Shown: positions 24,591-32,249 of the stretch, piece after piece
Layout of the letters: each line of letters opens with the position of its first letter
How positions within the stretch are numbered: position 1 is the first letter of the stretch
DNA from: an uncultured Chloroflexota bacterium
GTDB taxonomy: Bacteria > Chloroflexota > UBA11872
Length of the DNA stretch: 64,000 bases
Direction: 5' to 3'
Assembly: GCA_958296175.1 (NCBI GenBank)
Contig: OY282448.1
Coordinates: 496,001-560,000 of the forward strand
Position numbers and translations under genes: made by a program
Notes under the pieces: model-generated
The model's database searches: none
Told to the model about the DNA's origin: nothing
The model's input: the letters and a program-made list of their open reading frames with translations, nothing else

Positions 24591-26162
24591 ATGCCAGCGG
24601 CAATGACGAAGCGAGACTTTTTGCGAGCCATTGGCTCGGCCGCCGGGGTTGCGGCCACCTATCACACCATGAGCTCGCTGGGCATGCTGGGACCTCAAAC
24701 CGTGCACGCCGACGCGCTCGACTTGCCCCCCGGGTCAGGCCACGGCACGCGCGTGGTGATCTTGGGCGCCGGCATTTCGGGCATGGCGGCCGCCTACGAG
24801 CTGTCGAAAGCCGGCTACACCTGCACGATTCTGGAGGCCACCGAGCGCGCCGGCGGGCGCAACTTTACCGCCCGCGGCGGCGACGTGGTCCGCGAGATCG
24901 ACAGCCGCCAGTGGGTCGACTTCGACCGTGAAGACCACCTCTACGCCAACATGGGCCCGGCGCGCATCCCCTATCACCACCGCCTCATCCTGGGCTATTG
25001 CAAAGAGTTCGGCGTCGAGCTGGAAGTCTTCATGAACGACAACCGCGCCGCGCTGTTCCACAATGCCGACCGCTTCGGCGGTGAGGCCGTGGAAGGCCGG
25101 CGGGTGACCACCGACCTGCGCGGCTACATCTCCGAGCTGCTGGCCAAGGCCGTGAACCGCAACGCGCTGGACGAAGACCTGTCGGCGGACGACAAAGAGC
25201 GCGTGCTCGATATGCTGGTCGGGTACGGCGATCTGAACCCGGACTACCTCTACACCGGCTCCAACCGCGGCGGCTACCGCGGCGATCGCGTCAGCGCCGG
25301 CCTGGAACGCGGCGAACCCAACGACCCGCTGGACTTCAGCGAGCTGCTGCGCTCCGAGTTCTGGGAGTACAAGCTGCACTTCGGCTATTTCCTCAACCAA
25401 AACCCCACGCTTTTCCAACCCGTGGGCGGCATGGACGCCATCGCCAAGGCGTTCGAGACGCGCGTGCAGCGGCTGATTCAGTACCAAAGCCCCGTGCTGG
25501 AAATCCGCAAGACGACCGCGGGCGCCAACGTCGTCTACCGAGACCTGCGCCGCGGCACGACCGAATCGATTGACGCGGACTATCTGATCTGCACCATCCC
25601 CGCCCCGGTGCTGACGGACATTCCCAACAACTTTGACCCGTCGGTGCGCTCCGCCATCGCGTCGGTGGCGTTCGTGCCCGCCGTCAAGATTGGCTTCCAG
25701 GCGCGCCGCCGTTTCTGGGAAGACGACCTGGCCATTTACGGCGGCATTTCCTGGACCGACCAGGACATCACCCAAATCTGGTATCCGGCCACCGGCTATC
25801 ACCGCGCGAAAGGCGTCATCATGGGCGCCTACATCTGGGAAGACCGGCCCGGCCAAGGCGAGCGTTTCGCCAACATGACGCCGCCGGAGCGCCTGCGCGC
25901 GGCCATCAGCGAGGGTGAGAACATCCACCCAGGCTACGCGCAAGAGATCGAGTCCGGCGTCAGCCGCGTTTGGCCCAAAGTCCCGTTCCAGAAGGGCGGC
26001 TGGCCCGAAAGCTACCAACCGCCGCCCGAGTTGCTCGCCCCCGACGGCGCGGTCTACTTCGCGGGCGACCAGATCACCGCCCTGCCCGGCTGGCAAGAAG
26101 GCGCCGTACTCGCCGCCCACACCGTCGCCAACGCCATCCACCAACGCTCCGCCACCACCTGA
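24591..26162 (+). CDS. FAD-dependent flavin amine oxidase (monoamine/L-amino-acid oxidase type), exported
   Basis: A 523-residue flavoprotein. ATG 24591 lies eight bases after AAGGAG. The first ~45 residues look like an export leader (TKRDFLRAIGSAAGVAATY), related to Tat signals but with KR in place of the twin Arg. The FAD-binding motif is VVILGAGISGMAAAYELSKA, followed by the second arm LEATERAGGR. The C-terminal flavin contact is VYFAGDQITALPGWQEGAVL. It oxidises amines or amino acids to imines with release of peroxide. The histidine-decarboxylase-like gene lies 38 bases downstream, so histamine or a related amine could be a substrate. Confidence 0.87.
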   Translation: MPAAMTKRDFLRAIGSAAGVAATYHTMSSLGMLGPQTVHADALDLPPGSGHGTRVVILGAGISGMAAAYELSKAGYTCTILEATERAGGRNFTARGGDVVREIDSRQWVDFDREDHLYANMGPARIPYHHRLILGYCKEFGVELEVFMNDNRAALFHNADRFGGEAVEGRRVTTDLRGYISELLAKAVNRNALDEDLSADDKERVLDMLVGYGDLNPDYLYTGSNRGGYRGDRVSAGLERGEPNDPLDFSELLRSEFWEYKLHFGYFLNQNPTLFQPVGGMDAIAKAFETRVQRLIQYQSPVLEIRKTTAGANVVYRDLRRGTTESIDADYLICTIPAPVLTDIPNNFDPSVRSAIASVAFVPAVKIGFQARRRFWEDDLAIYGGISWTDQDITQIWYPATGYHRAKGVIMGAYIWEDRPGQGERFANMTPPERLRAAISEGENIHPGYAQEIESGVSRVWPKVPFQKGGWPESYQPPPELLAPDGAVYFAGDQITALPGWQEGAVLAAHTVANAIHQRSATT

Positions 26163-26178
26163 CCAGACAGCCGCAGGC

Positions 26179-26184
26179 GTAGCA
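26179..26184 (+). promoter_or_regulatory. Putative -10 element of the decarboxylase gene
   Basis: TAGCAT in the context GGCGTAGCATCG, 17 bases before GTG 26201; same motif as at 58829. It may allow expression apart from the oxidase. Confidence 0.35.
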
Positions 26185-26200
26185 TCGAACGTTTGATCGC

Positions 26201-27310
26201 GTGAACCGGACGTCTGTGCAGGTTGAAACTCGCCTTGCGGCGTTGCGTGAGGATATCGAGGCGTGGAGTCGGCAGTTTGCCGGGTATCCGTGCAATCTGA
26301 ATTTCGACTATACGGAGTTGTTGCCATTCATGCGCTATTGCATGAACAACGTCGGCGACCCGTTTCACGACAGCAATTTTCGCACGAATTCGCACGAAAT
26401 CGAGCGCGAGGTCGTGGCTTTGTTTGCGCGCATGATGCGGCTGGACGCCGACAAAGCCTGGGGCTACGTGACGTCTGGAGGAACCGAGGGCAACATGTAC
26501 GGCCTGTACATGGGGCGCGAGCTGTTCCCGAACGGCGTGGTGTATTTTTCGCAGGACGCGCATTACAGCATCCCCAAGATTTTGCGCGTGCTGAACATGC
26601 GCAACATTATGATTCGAAGCCAGGACGACGGAGAGATCGATTACGAAGACTTGTACGAAACGATCCGCATCCACCGCGACGTGCCCGTCATTTTCATGGC
26701 GAATATTGGCAGCACGATGACGGGCGCCGTGGACGACATCGGCAAAGTGCGCGCGATTCTGCGCGATCTGGCGGTGACGAATTCGTACATGCACGCCGAC
26801 GCGGCCTTGAGCGGCATGATCCTGCCGTTCGTGGACGACCCGCAGCCTTACGGGTTCGACGCCGGGTTCGACAGCGTGGCGATCAGCGGGCACAAGCTGG
26901 TGGGCAGTCCGCTGCCCTGCGGCGTGGCCGTCACGAAGCGGGAGTACGCGGCGGCCGTGGCGCGCTCGATCGAGTACGTCGGCGCGCTGGACACCACTTT
27001 GTCGGGGTCTCGCAACGCGCTGACGCCGCTCATTCTCTGGTATGCGTTCGAGCGCCGCGGGATGGACGGGTTTCGCGCCATCGTGGCGGAAATGCTGGCG
27101 GTGGCGGCATATGCGGTCGAGCGGTTCAACAGCCGCGGCATTCCCGCCTGGCGCCACAAGAACTCGGTGACGGTGGTCATTCCGCGGCCGCCGCCCGAAG
27201 CGATCTACAAGTGGATGCTGGCGCCGCAGGATCGGATTGCCCACATCATTACCATGCCGCAGGTCACACGTGAGCTCGTCGATGAAATCGTCGACGACTG
27301 CGCAGCCTAG
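26201..27310 (+). CDS. PLP-dependent histidine decarboxylase-like enzyme
   Basis: A 369-residue group II pyridoxal-phosphate decarboxylase. The PLP-lysine motif is AISGHKLVGSPLPCGV; earlier blocks GYVTSGGTEGNMYGLYMGRE and HADAALSGMILPF, and DAHYSIPKI, match bacterial PLP-type histidine decarboxylases (short form, ~370-380 residues). The expected reaction is histidine to histamine + CO2, though other aromatic amino acids are not excluded. It sits between an amine oxidase and an ACT-domain protein in one orientation, suggesting an amino-acid-to-amine-to-aldehyde route with amino-acid sensing. Confidence 0.82.
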   Translation: MNRTSVQVETRLAALREDIEAWSRQFAGYPCNLNFDYTELLPFMRYCMNNVGDPFHDSNFRTNSHEIEREVVALFARMMRLDADKAWGYVTSGGTEGNMYGLYMGRELFPNGVVYFSQDAHYSIPKILRVLNMRNIMIRSQDDGEIDYEDLYETIRIHRDVPVIFMANIGSTMTGAVDDIGKVRAILRDLAVTNSYMHADAALSGMILPFVDDPQPYGFDAGFDSVAISGHKLVGSPLPCGVAVTKREYAAAVARSIEYVGALDTTLSGSRNALTPLILWYAFERRGMDGFRAIVAEMLAVAAYAVERFNSRGIPAWRHKNSVTVVIPRPPPEAIYKWMLAPQDRIAHIITMPQVTRELVDEIVDDCAA

Positions 27311-27327
27311 AAGGAGTTTTGCCGACC

Positions 27328-27720
27328 ATGAAGCGCATCATCATCCCCGTGGGGGAACGGTTGGGGGTTCTGGCCGACATCACGACGGCGTTGGTGAACG
27401 GCGGCGTGGGCATCGAGGCGCTCAACACCGAAGGCGCCGGGGACAAGCACATCATCATTCTCACGACCGAGGAGTACGACCTGGCCTTGCGCGTGCTGAT
27501 GAACGCGGGGTTCAAGGCCGTGACCGACGACGCGCTGGTCATCCGGCTGCGCGACCGCCCGGGCACGCTGGCCATGGCCGCCGAGAAGTTCAAGCAGGCG
27601 GGAGTGAACATCCAGAGCCTGCACATCCTGAACCGCCGCGACGGCTACACCACGCTGGCGCTGAGTTCCGACAACCGCGAGAAGGCGGCGGCGCTGTTCG
27701 ACAGCGATGACGTCGTCTGA
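27328..27720 (+). CDS. Tandem ACT-domain protein
   Basis: A 130-residue protein made of two ACT domains (about 1-65 and 70-130), which bind amino acids at their interface. ATG 27328 follows AAGGAG eleven bases upstream. Motifs GERLGVLADITTALVNGGVG and RPGTLAMAAEKFKQAGVNIQ are typical helix-1 segments. It has no catalytic domain, so it is a stand-alone sensor, probably cotranscribed with the decarboxylase (gap 17 bases). Confidence 0.85.
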   Translation: MKRIIIPVGERLGVLADITTALVNGGVGIEALNTEGAGDKHIIILTTEEYDLALRVLMNAGFKAVTDDALVIRLRDRPGTLAMAAEKFKQAGVNIQSLHILNRRDGYTTLALSSDNREKAAALFDSDDVV

Positions 27721-27851
27721 CGCCCGCGGCCGCGGGAAGCGTCGGCCCTCCGCGCGGCAGGACGCGCTGACCTCCGGTTTGTCCTGGATATCCTGGCCGT
27801 CCATGTTCGTTTGCCCGCCCCGCGCCGCGGCTCGACGCTGAGGCGTAACGT

Positions 27852-28619
27852 ATGACCCGCACGCACTCCCGGCGGCCCATCGTGGCGGCCAACTGGAAGA
27901 TGCACACCGGCCCGGCCGACGGGGCGGAGCTGGCGCGCGCCGTTGCCGCGCAGGGCCTGCCGCTGGACGCCGTGGACGTGGTGGTGCTTCCGCCGGCGCT
28001 GGGGCTGAGCGCGGTGGCCGAGGCGCTGCGCGGCACGCGCCTTGCGGTTGGCGCGCAGCACGTGCATTGGGAATCGCACGGCGCCTTCACCGGCGAGATC
28101 TCGGCGGCCATGCTGGTCGGCCTCGCGGCTTACGCGCTCACCGGCCACTCCGAGCGTCGGCGGTTGTTCGGAGAGACCGACCGGGACGTCAGACGCAAAG
28201 CGCGCGCCATTCACGACGCCGGCCTGACGCCCATCATCGCCGTGGGCGAATCGCTGGACGAGCGCGACGGCGGCCAGACCGAACAGGTCGTGCGCGCCCA
28301 GGTCGAGCATGCGTTGGCCGACCTGACGCCCGCGCTGACCGCCGCCAGCGTGCTGGCCTACGAACCCGTGTGGGCCATTGGCACCGGGCGCACCGCAACG
28401 CCGGAGCAAGCCGAGGAAGCGATCGGCTGGATTCGCGCGGCCGTGGGCGCGCTGCACGGCGCGGCGGCCGCCGGGCAGGTGCGCATTCAATACGGCGGCA
28501 GCGTCACGCCCGCCAACGCGCGCGCCTTGCTCGGCCGCGAGGGCGTGGACGGCGCGCTGGTGGGCGGCGCCAGCCTGGACGCGGCGAGCTTCGCGGCCAT
28601 CGTACAAGCCGCGGCGTAG
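27852..28619 (+). CDS. tpiA: Triosephosphate isomerase
   Basis: A 255-residue TIM barrel that interconverts dihydroxyacetone phosphate and glyceraldehyde 3-phosphate. NWKMH carries the Lys, TGHSERRRLFGE the catalytic His, YEPVWAIGTGRTAT the catalytic Glu and loop 6, and IQYGGSVTPANA the phosphate site. Length is normal. Other glycolytic genes are not adjacent. Confidence 0.97.
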   Translation: MTRTHSRRPIVAANWKMHTGPADGAELARAVAAQGLPLDAVDVVVLPPALGLSAVAEALRGTRLAVGAQHVHWESHGAFTGEISAAMLVGLAAYALTGHSERRRLFGETDRDVRRKARAIHDAGLTPIIAVGESLDERDGGQTEQVVRAQVEHALADLTPALTAASVLAYEPVWAIGTGRTATPEQAEEAIGWIRAAVGALHGAAAAGQVRIQYGGSVTPANARALLGREGVDGALVGGASLDAASFAAIVQAAA

Positions 28620-28672
28620 GCCGACGGCCAGCGGCCGGGGCCGCTTGCCGCATGGTCGATGCGGACGCTGGA

Positions 28673-28690
28673 TTCCCGCGTTCGTGGGAA
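28673..28690. repeat. Short dispersed hairpin (TTCCCGC...GTGGGAA)
   Basis: Seven-base-pair stem with one G-U pair and a 4-base loop in the context GGATTCCCGCGTTCGTGGGAATGG, which resembles a common intergenic repeat of many G+C-rich bacteria. It lies between the convergent tpiA and PHP genes and may help end both transcripts. Confidence 0.55.
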
Positions 28691-28776
28691 TGGCGGGGGG
28701 ATGCGGGGCCGCTCGGCCGAGCCAGCGCGTCCGCCCAACCCGTGTCTGGGCGCTGGAGCGCGGGGGCGCCGGGCCG

Positions 28777-29667
28777 TTACACCAGCAGCGGGTTCGACCA
28801 GGCGACCTTGCCCTCGTCGTCCTCCACTTCGACGCGCACGTACCGCTCGGTCCCGTTCAGGTCGTGCACCGCGCTCGTCAGCGGGTCGCCCGCGGCCAGG
28901 CGGCTGGAGCCGCGGGCGCGCGCGGCAATGACGCTGATGCGGCGGGCGGGCGAGGTTTGCACGCGCACCGCACCATCCTGAATGCGCAGGTCGTGAATCT
29001 CGGGACCCATCGTCGCGTAGAACTGTCCGCAGCGCAGCGCGGCAACGATGCCTGCCGGCGAGAAGTCGGCGGTGCGCGCCATCACCCAGCCGCGGCCTTC
29101 GGCCCCGTGCTTCCAGTGGCTGTCGTCGGTCGCGAACCCCCAGGTCAAGCCGTCGTGCAGCAGGTGCTCGTCCCAGGTCAGGCCGGAGAAACCTTTGGCT
29201 CGTGTGACGTCGCAGACGGAGTTGAAGACTTCGAGCCCCGCATAGCCGCGCAGGCCGCGCATGTCGTGCGCCGACTGCCCCAGCCAGTAGGGATGCGCCA
29301 AAATCGCGATGCCGCCGCCGTCGGTGACCCGGTCGATGGCTTCCTGCGGGCTCCAGGTGTCGTCGGAACGCTCGAACCCGTGCACGCCGGTGGCCAGAAT
29401 GTGATAGCGCTCGCCGGTGGCCGGGTCCGGCCCGTGCATCTCGATACCGGGGACGGTCACGAAGTCAGCGCTGGCGAAGGCCGTGGTGTCCGTGACCACG
29501 CGGTGATCGGACAAGGCCGCGAAGTCGTAGCCCGCGTCGCGGTACCACCGCACGGCGTCGGCCGGCGAGCGGGCGCCGTCGGAGTTGGTGGAATGCGCGT
29601 GGATGTTGCCGCGGCGCCACGCGCCGTCGGCCAGAAAGGGGTTGCCAAAGGTCGGGTCGGTTGACAT
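28777..29667 (-). CDS. PHP-domain metal-dependent phosphoesterase
   Basis: A 296-residue protein with the PHP metal-binding motifs NIHAHSTNSDG (I), ALSDHRVV (II), VPGIEMHGP (III), AILAHPYW and FATDDSHW (IV). The first ~220 residues form the barrel; the last ~80 are a beta domain (ISVIAARARGSSRLAAGD). Such proteins hydrolyse phosphate esters or act in nucleic-acid metabolism; the substrate is unknown. ATG 29667 gives a normal N-terminus. It is divergent from rpmI, with a -10-like TAATGC at about 29700 on its strand. Confidence 0.85.
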   Translation of the reverse strand: MSTDPTFGNPFLADGAWRRGNIHAHSTNSDGARSPADAVRWYRDAGYDFAALSDHRVVTDTTAFASADFVTVPGIEMHGPDPATGERYHILATGVHGFERSDDTWSPQEAIDRVTDGGGIAILAHPYWLGQSAHDMRGLRGYAGLEVFNSVCDVTRAKGFSGLTWDEHLLHDGLTWGFATDDSHWKHGAEGRGWVMARTADFSPAGIVAALRCGQFYATMGPEIHDLRIQDGAVRVQTSPARRISVIAARARGSSRLAAGDPLTSAVHDLNGTERYVRVEVEDDEGKVAWSNPLLV

Positions 29668-29789
29668 GTCGGCGTGCTCGCACCAGGCAGACGCAGCGGC
29701 ATTATCCGCGCCCGCGCAGCGCGGCGCGGCGCGGCGCGGCGCCGCAGAGAACCCTGCTTGCAACATCGAACCGGCGCAGGCGGACGTGC

Positions 29790-29795
29790 TACGCT
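29790..29795 (+). promoter_or_regulatory. Putative -10 element of the rpmI operon
   Basis: TACGCT in the context GTGCTACGCTTGG, 45 bases before rpmI. No good -35. No L20-type leader structure could be resolved by eye. Confidence 0.35.
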
Positions 29796-29839
29796 TGGAA
29801 GTCGCGGCGCTGCCTTGGCGTCGCGTTGTTTTGTCTGCG

Positions 29840-30034
29840 ATGCCAAAGCTCAAGACACGCAAAGCCGCCATCAAACGCCTGCGCCGCACGCGCCGCGGCA
29901 AGGTCACGCGCGCCAAGGCCTGGGCCCGGCCCTACCGTCGGCGCAAGAGTCGCCGCGCCCGCCGCGCAAAGGGTCACGAACACCCGCTGACGGCGGGGCA
30001 GCGGCGGCAGGCCCTGCGGCTGCTGGCCAGCTAA
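29840..30034 (+). CDS. rpmI: 50S ribosomal protein L35
   Basis: A 64-residue, very basic protein starting MPKLKTRKAAIKRLRRTRRG and ending with HPLTAGQRRQALRLL, the L35 pattern. It is followed by rplT after 12 bases. The usual upstream infC is missing; instead a divergent PHP gene lies there. Confidence 0.95.
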   Translation: MPKLKTRKAAIKRLRRTRRGKVTRAKAWARPYRRRKSRRARRAKGHEHPLTAGQRRQALRLLAS

Positions 30035-30046
30035 GGACGAGACGCC

Positions 30047-30400
30047 ATGGCCCGAGTCAAGCGCGGCGTGACCAAGCGCCGCCGCCACCGCAAAGTGCTC
30101 AAGGCCGTGCGCGGCCATCGGGGGGCGCGCAGCCGTCACTACCGCGCCGCGCACGAAGACCTGATGCACGCGCAGCAATACGCCTACCGCGACCGGCGCG
30201 CGCGCAAGCGCCAGATGCGGCGGCTCTGGATCACGCGCATCAACGCCGGCGCCCGCCTGAACGGCATGACCTACGGCGCGTTCATGCACGGCCTGCGCGC
30301 CGCCAGCGTCACGCTGGACCGCAAAGTCCTGGCCGACCTGGCCGCGCACGAACCCGCGGCCTTCTCCGCCCTCGTCCAGACCGTCCAAGCCGCGGCCTAG
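30047..30400 (+). CDS. rplT: 50S ribosomal protein L20
   Basis: A 117-residue protein, normal length for L20, with [20 protein letters not shown] at the N-terminus, [30 protein letters not shown] and the C-terminal domain [18 protein letters not shown]. Needed early in 50S assembly; also an autoregulator in many bacteria. Confidence 0.97.
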   Translation: MARVKRGVTKRRRHRKVLKAVRGHRGARSRHYRAAHEDLMHAQQYAYRDRRARKRQMRRLWITRINAGARLNGMTYGAFMHGLRAASVTLDRKVLADLAAHEPAAFSALVQTVQAAA

Positions 30401-30430
30401 CGCCGTCAGCTCCTCGATGGGAGCGGAGGC

Positions 30431-31222
30431 GTGATTACCAGCGTGCGCAATACGCACGCGGCGCAGGCGCGCCGCCTGCACCGCGCCTCGGCGCGCCGCC
30501 GCAGCGGCCTGGCGCTGTACGAAGGCCCGCGCCTGGTGGCAGAGGCGGCGCGCGCGGGAGTGCTGGACACCGTGCTGGTCGTGCATGACGCGGAGAGCGC
30601 GGTGCGCGGCGCCGCGGAAGCAGCCGCGCAGGCCGGCGCCGAAGTGCTGGCCTGCGCGCCGCACGTGGTGGCCTCGGCCGCCGACAGCGCCAGCCAGCCG
30701 GGCGTGGTGGCCATCGGCCGCCGCCCGTGCGGCGGCCAGATCCAGGGGCGCACGCTCGTGCTGATCGTCGACGGCGTGCAGGACCCGGGCAACCTGGGTG
30801 CGCTGGTGCGCACCGGCGCCGCGGCGGGCGCCACGCTGATCGCCCGCACCCCCGGCAGCGCTGACCCCTTCGGACCCAAGGCGCTGCGGGCGGGGGCCGG
30901 CGGACATTTTCGGGTGCCCGTCCTGGCCGTGACTGCGCCGGACGACCTGCCGCCGCCCGCCGCCGGCGCGGCTCTCTACACCGCCAGCGCCGACGCCGAC
31001 CTCGTGTATCACGATGTCGATTGGACGGCGCCCTGCGGTCTGATCGTAGGCGCGGAAACCGCCGGCGTGTCCCAGGTCTGGCGGCAGGCCAGCCGCGCCG
31101 GCGTGCGCGTGCCCATGCGGCGCGGGGTCGAATCCCTCAACACCGCCGCCGCGGCTGCCGTTATCCTGTTCGAAGCCGCGCGGCAGCGCGCGGGTCGTTC
31201 CACCACAACCACACCACGCTGA
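30431..31222 (+). CDS. TrmH/SpoU-family rRNA 2'-O-methyltransferase
   Basis: A 263-residue SPOUT methyltransferase. The substrate-binding N-terminal domain starts ITSVRNTHAAQARRLH; the trefoil-knot domain has LVLIVDGVQDPGNLGALVRT, then GLIVGAETAGVSQ and VRVPMRRGVESLNTAAAAAV, the three SpoU motifs. It likely modifies 23S rRNA (or tRNA). It ends at TGATG, overlapping pheS by one base, so it is part of the rpmI-rplT-pheST operon, where this gene is often found in other phyla. Confidence 0.9.
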   Translation: MITSVRNTHAAQARRLHRASARRRSGLALYEGPRLVAEAARAGVLDTVLVVHDAESAVRGAAEAAAQAGAEVLACAPHVVASAADSASQPGVVAIGRRPCGGQIQGRTLVLIVDGVQDPGNLGALVRTGAAAGATLIARTPGSADPFGPKALRAGAGGHFRVPVLAVTAPDDLPPPAAGAALYTASADADLVYHDVDWTAPCGLIVGAETAGVSQVWRQASRAGVRVPMRRGVESLNTAAAAAVILFEAARQRAGRSTTTTPR

Positions 31223-32244
31223 TGAACACCCGGATCGACGAGCTGCTGGCCGCGGCGCAGGCCGAGCTGGCGCAGGCCAACTCCGACGGCGAGCTCGAAG
31301 CCTGGCGGGTCGCCCACCTGGGGCGGCGCAGTTCGCTCACGCTCGCCCTGCGCTCGATCGGGCAGTTGCCGCCCGAACAGCGCCGCGCCATGGGCCAAGC
31401 CGCAAACGCCGCGCGCCGCACGCTGGAAGCAGACCTCGACGCGCGCCGCCAGACGCTGCGCCGCCGCACCGCCCACGCGCACGTCGACGTCACCATGCCC
31501 GGCTATCCCGTGCGCCTGGGCCGCCTCCATCCGCTGACCCTGACGCTGCGCGACATCCGCCGCGTGTTCGCGCCGCTGGGGTTCCGCGCCGTCAGCGGGC
31601 CGGAAGTGGAGTGGGACCGTTACAACTTCGAGCTGCTGAACATTCCCGCCCACCATCCCGCGCGCGACATGTGGGACACGTTCCACGTCCAGCAAGACGC
31701 GCGGCCCGGCGACCTGCTGCTGCGCACGCACACCTCGCCCGTGCAGGCGCGCGTGATGGAACAGGTGCCGCCGCCGGTGCGCGTGATCGTGCCCGGCAAG
31801 GTCTACCGCTACGAAAACCGCGATGCCTCGCACGAGGCCGAGTTCATGCAGGTCGAAGGGCTGGCCGTGGACGAGCGCATCACGATGGCCGACCTGCGCG
31901 GCACGCTGACCTACTTCGTGCGCGCCATGTTCGGGCCCGACCGCGACCTGCGCATTCGCGCCAGCTACTTCCCCTTCACCGAGCCCAGCGCCGAAGCCGA
32001 GATGTCGTGCCACGCCTGCAACGGCAGCGGCTGCCCGGTGTGCGGCGGCAGCGGCTGGATCGAAATTCTGGGCGCAGGCATGGTGCATCCCAAGGTGCTG
32101 GCAGACGTGGGCTACGACCCCGACACGTATCAAGGCTTCGCCTTCGGCATGGGCGTGGAGCGCATCGCCATGCTGAAGTACGGCGTCACCGACATCCGCA
32201 GCTTCTATCGCAACGACCTGCGCTTTCTGCGGCAGTTCGGCTAG
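31222..32244 (+). CDS. pheS: Phenylalanine--tRNA ligase alpha subunit
   Basis: A 340-residue class II aminoacyl-tRNA synthetase subunit. Motif 2 is PGKVYRYENRDASHEAEFMQ (about 193-212) and motif 3 is FGMGVERIAMLKYGV. The N-terminal coiled coil reads ANSDGELEAWRVAHLGRRS. A CHACNGSGCPVCGGSGW segment gives four cysteines that could form a zinc site, as in many PheS proteins. ATG 31222 overlaps the previous stop. Confidence 0.97.
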   Translation: MNTRIDELLAAAQAELAQANSDGELEAWRVAHLGRRSSLTLALRSIGQLPPEQRRAMGQAANAARRTLEADLDARRQTLRRRTAHAHVDVTMPGYPVRLGRLHPLTLTLRDIRRVFAPLGFRAVSGPEVEWDRYNFELLNIPAHHPARDMWDTFHVQQDARPGDLLLRTHTSPVQARVMEQVPPPVRVIVPGKVYRYENRDASHEAEFMQVEGLAVDERITMADLRGTLTYFVRAMFGPDRDLRIRASYFPFTEPSAEAEMSCHACNGSGCPVCGGSGWIEILGAGMVHPKVLADVGYDPDTYQGFAFGMGVERIAMLKYGVTDIRSFYRNDLRFLRQFG

Positions 32245-32249
32245 GGCCC

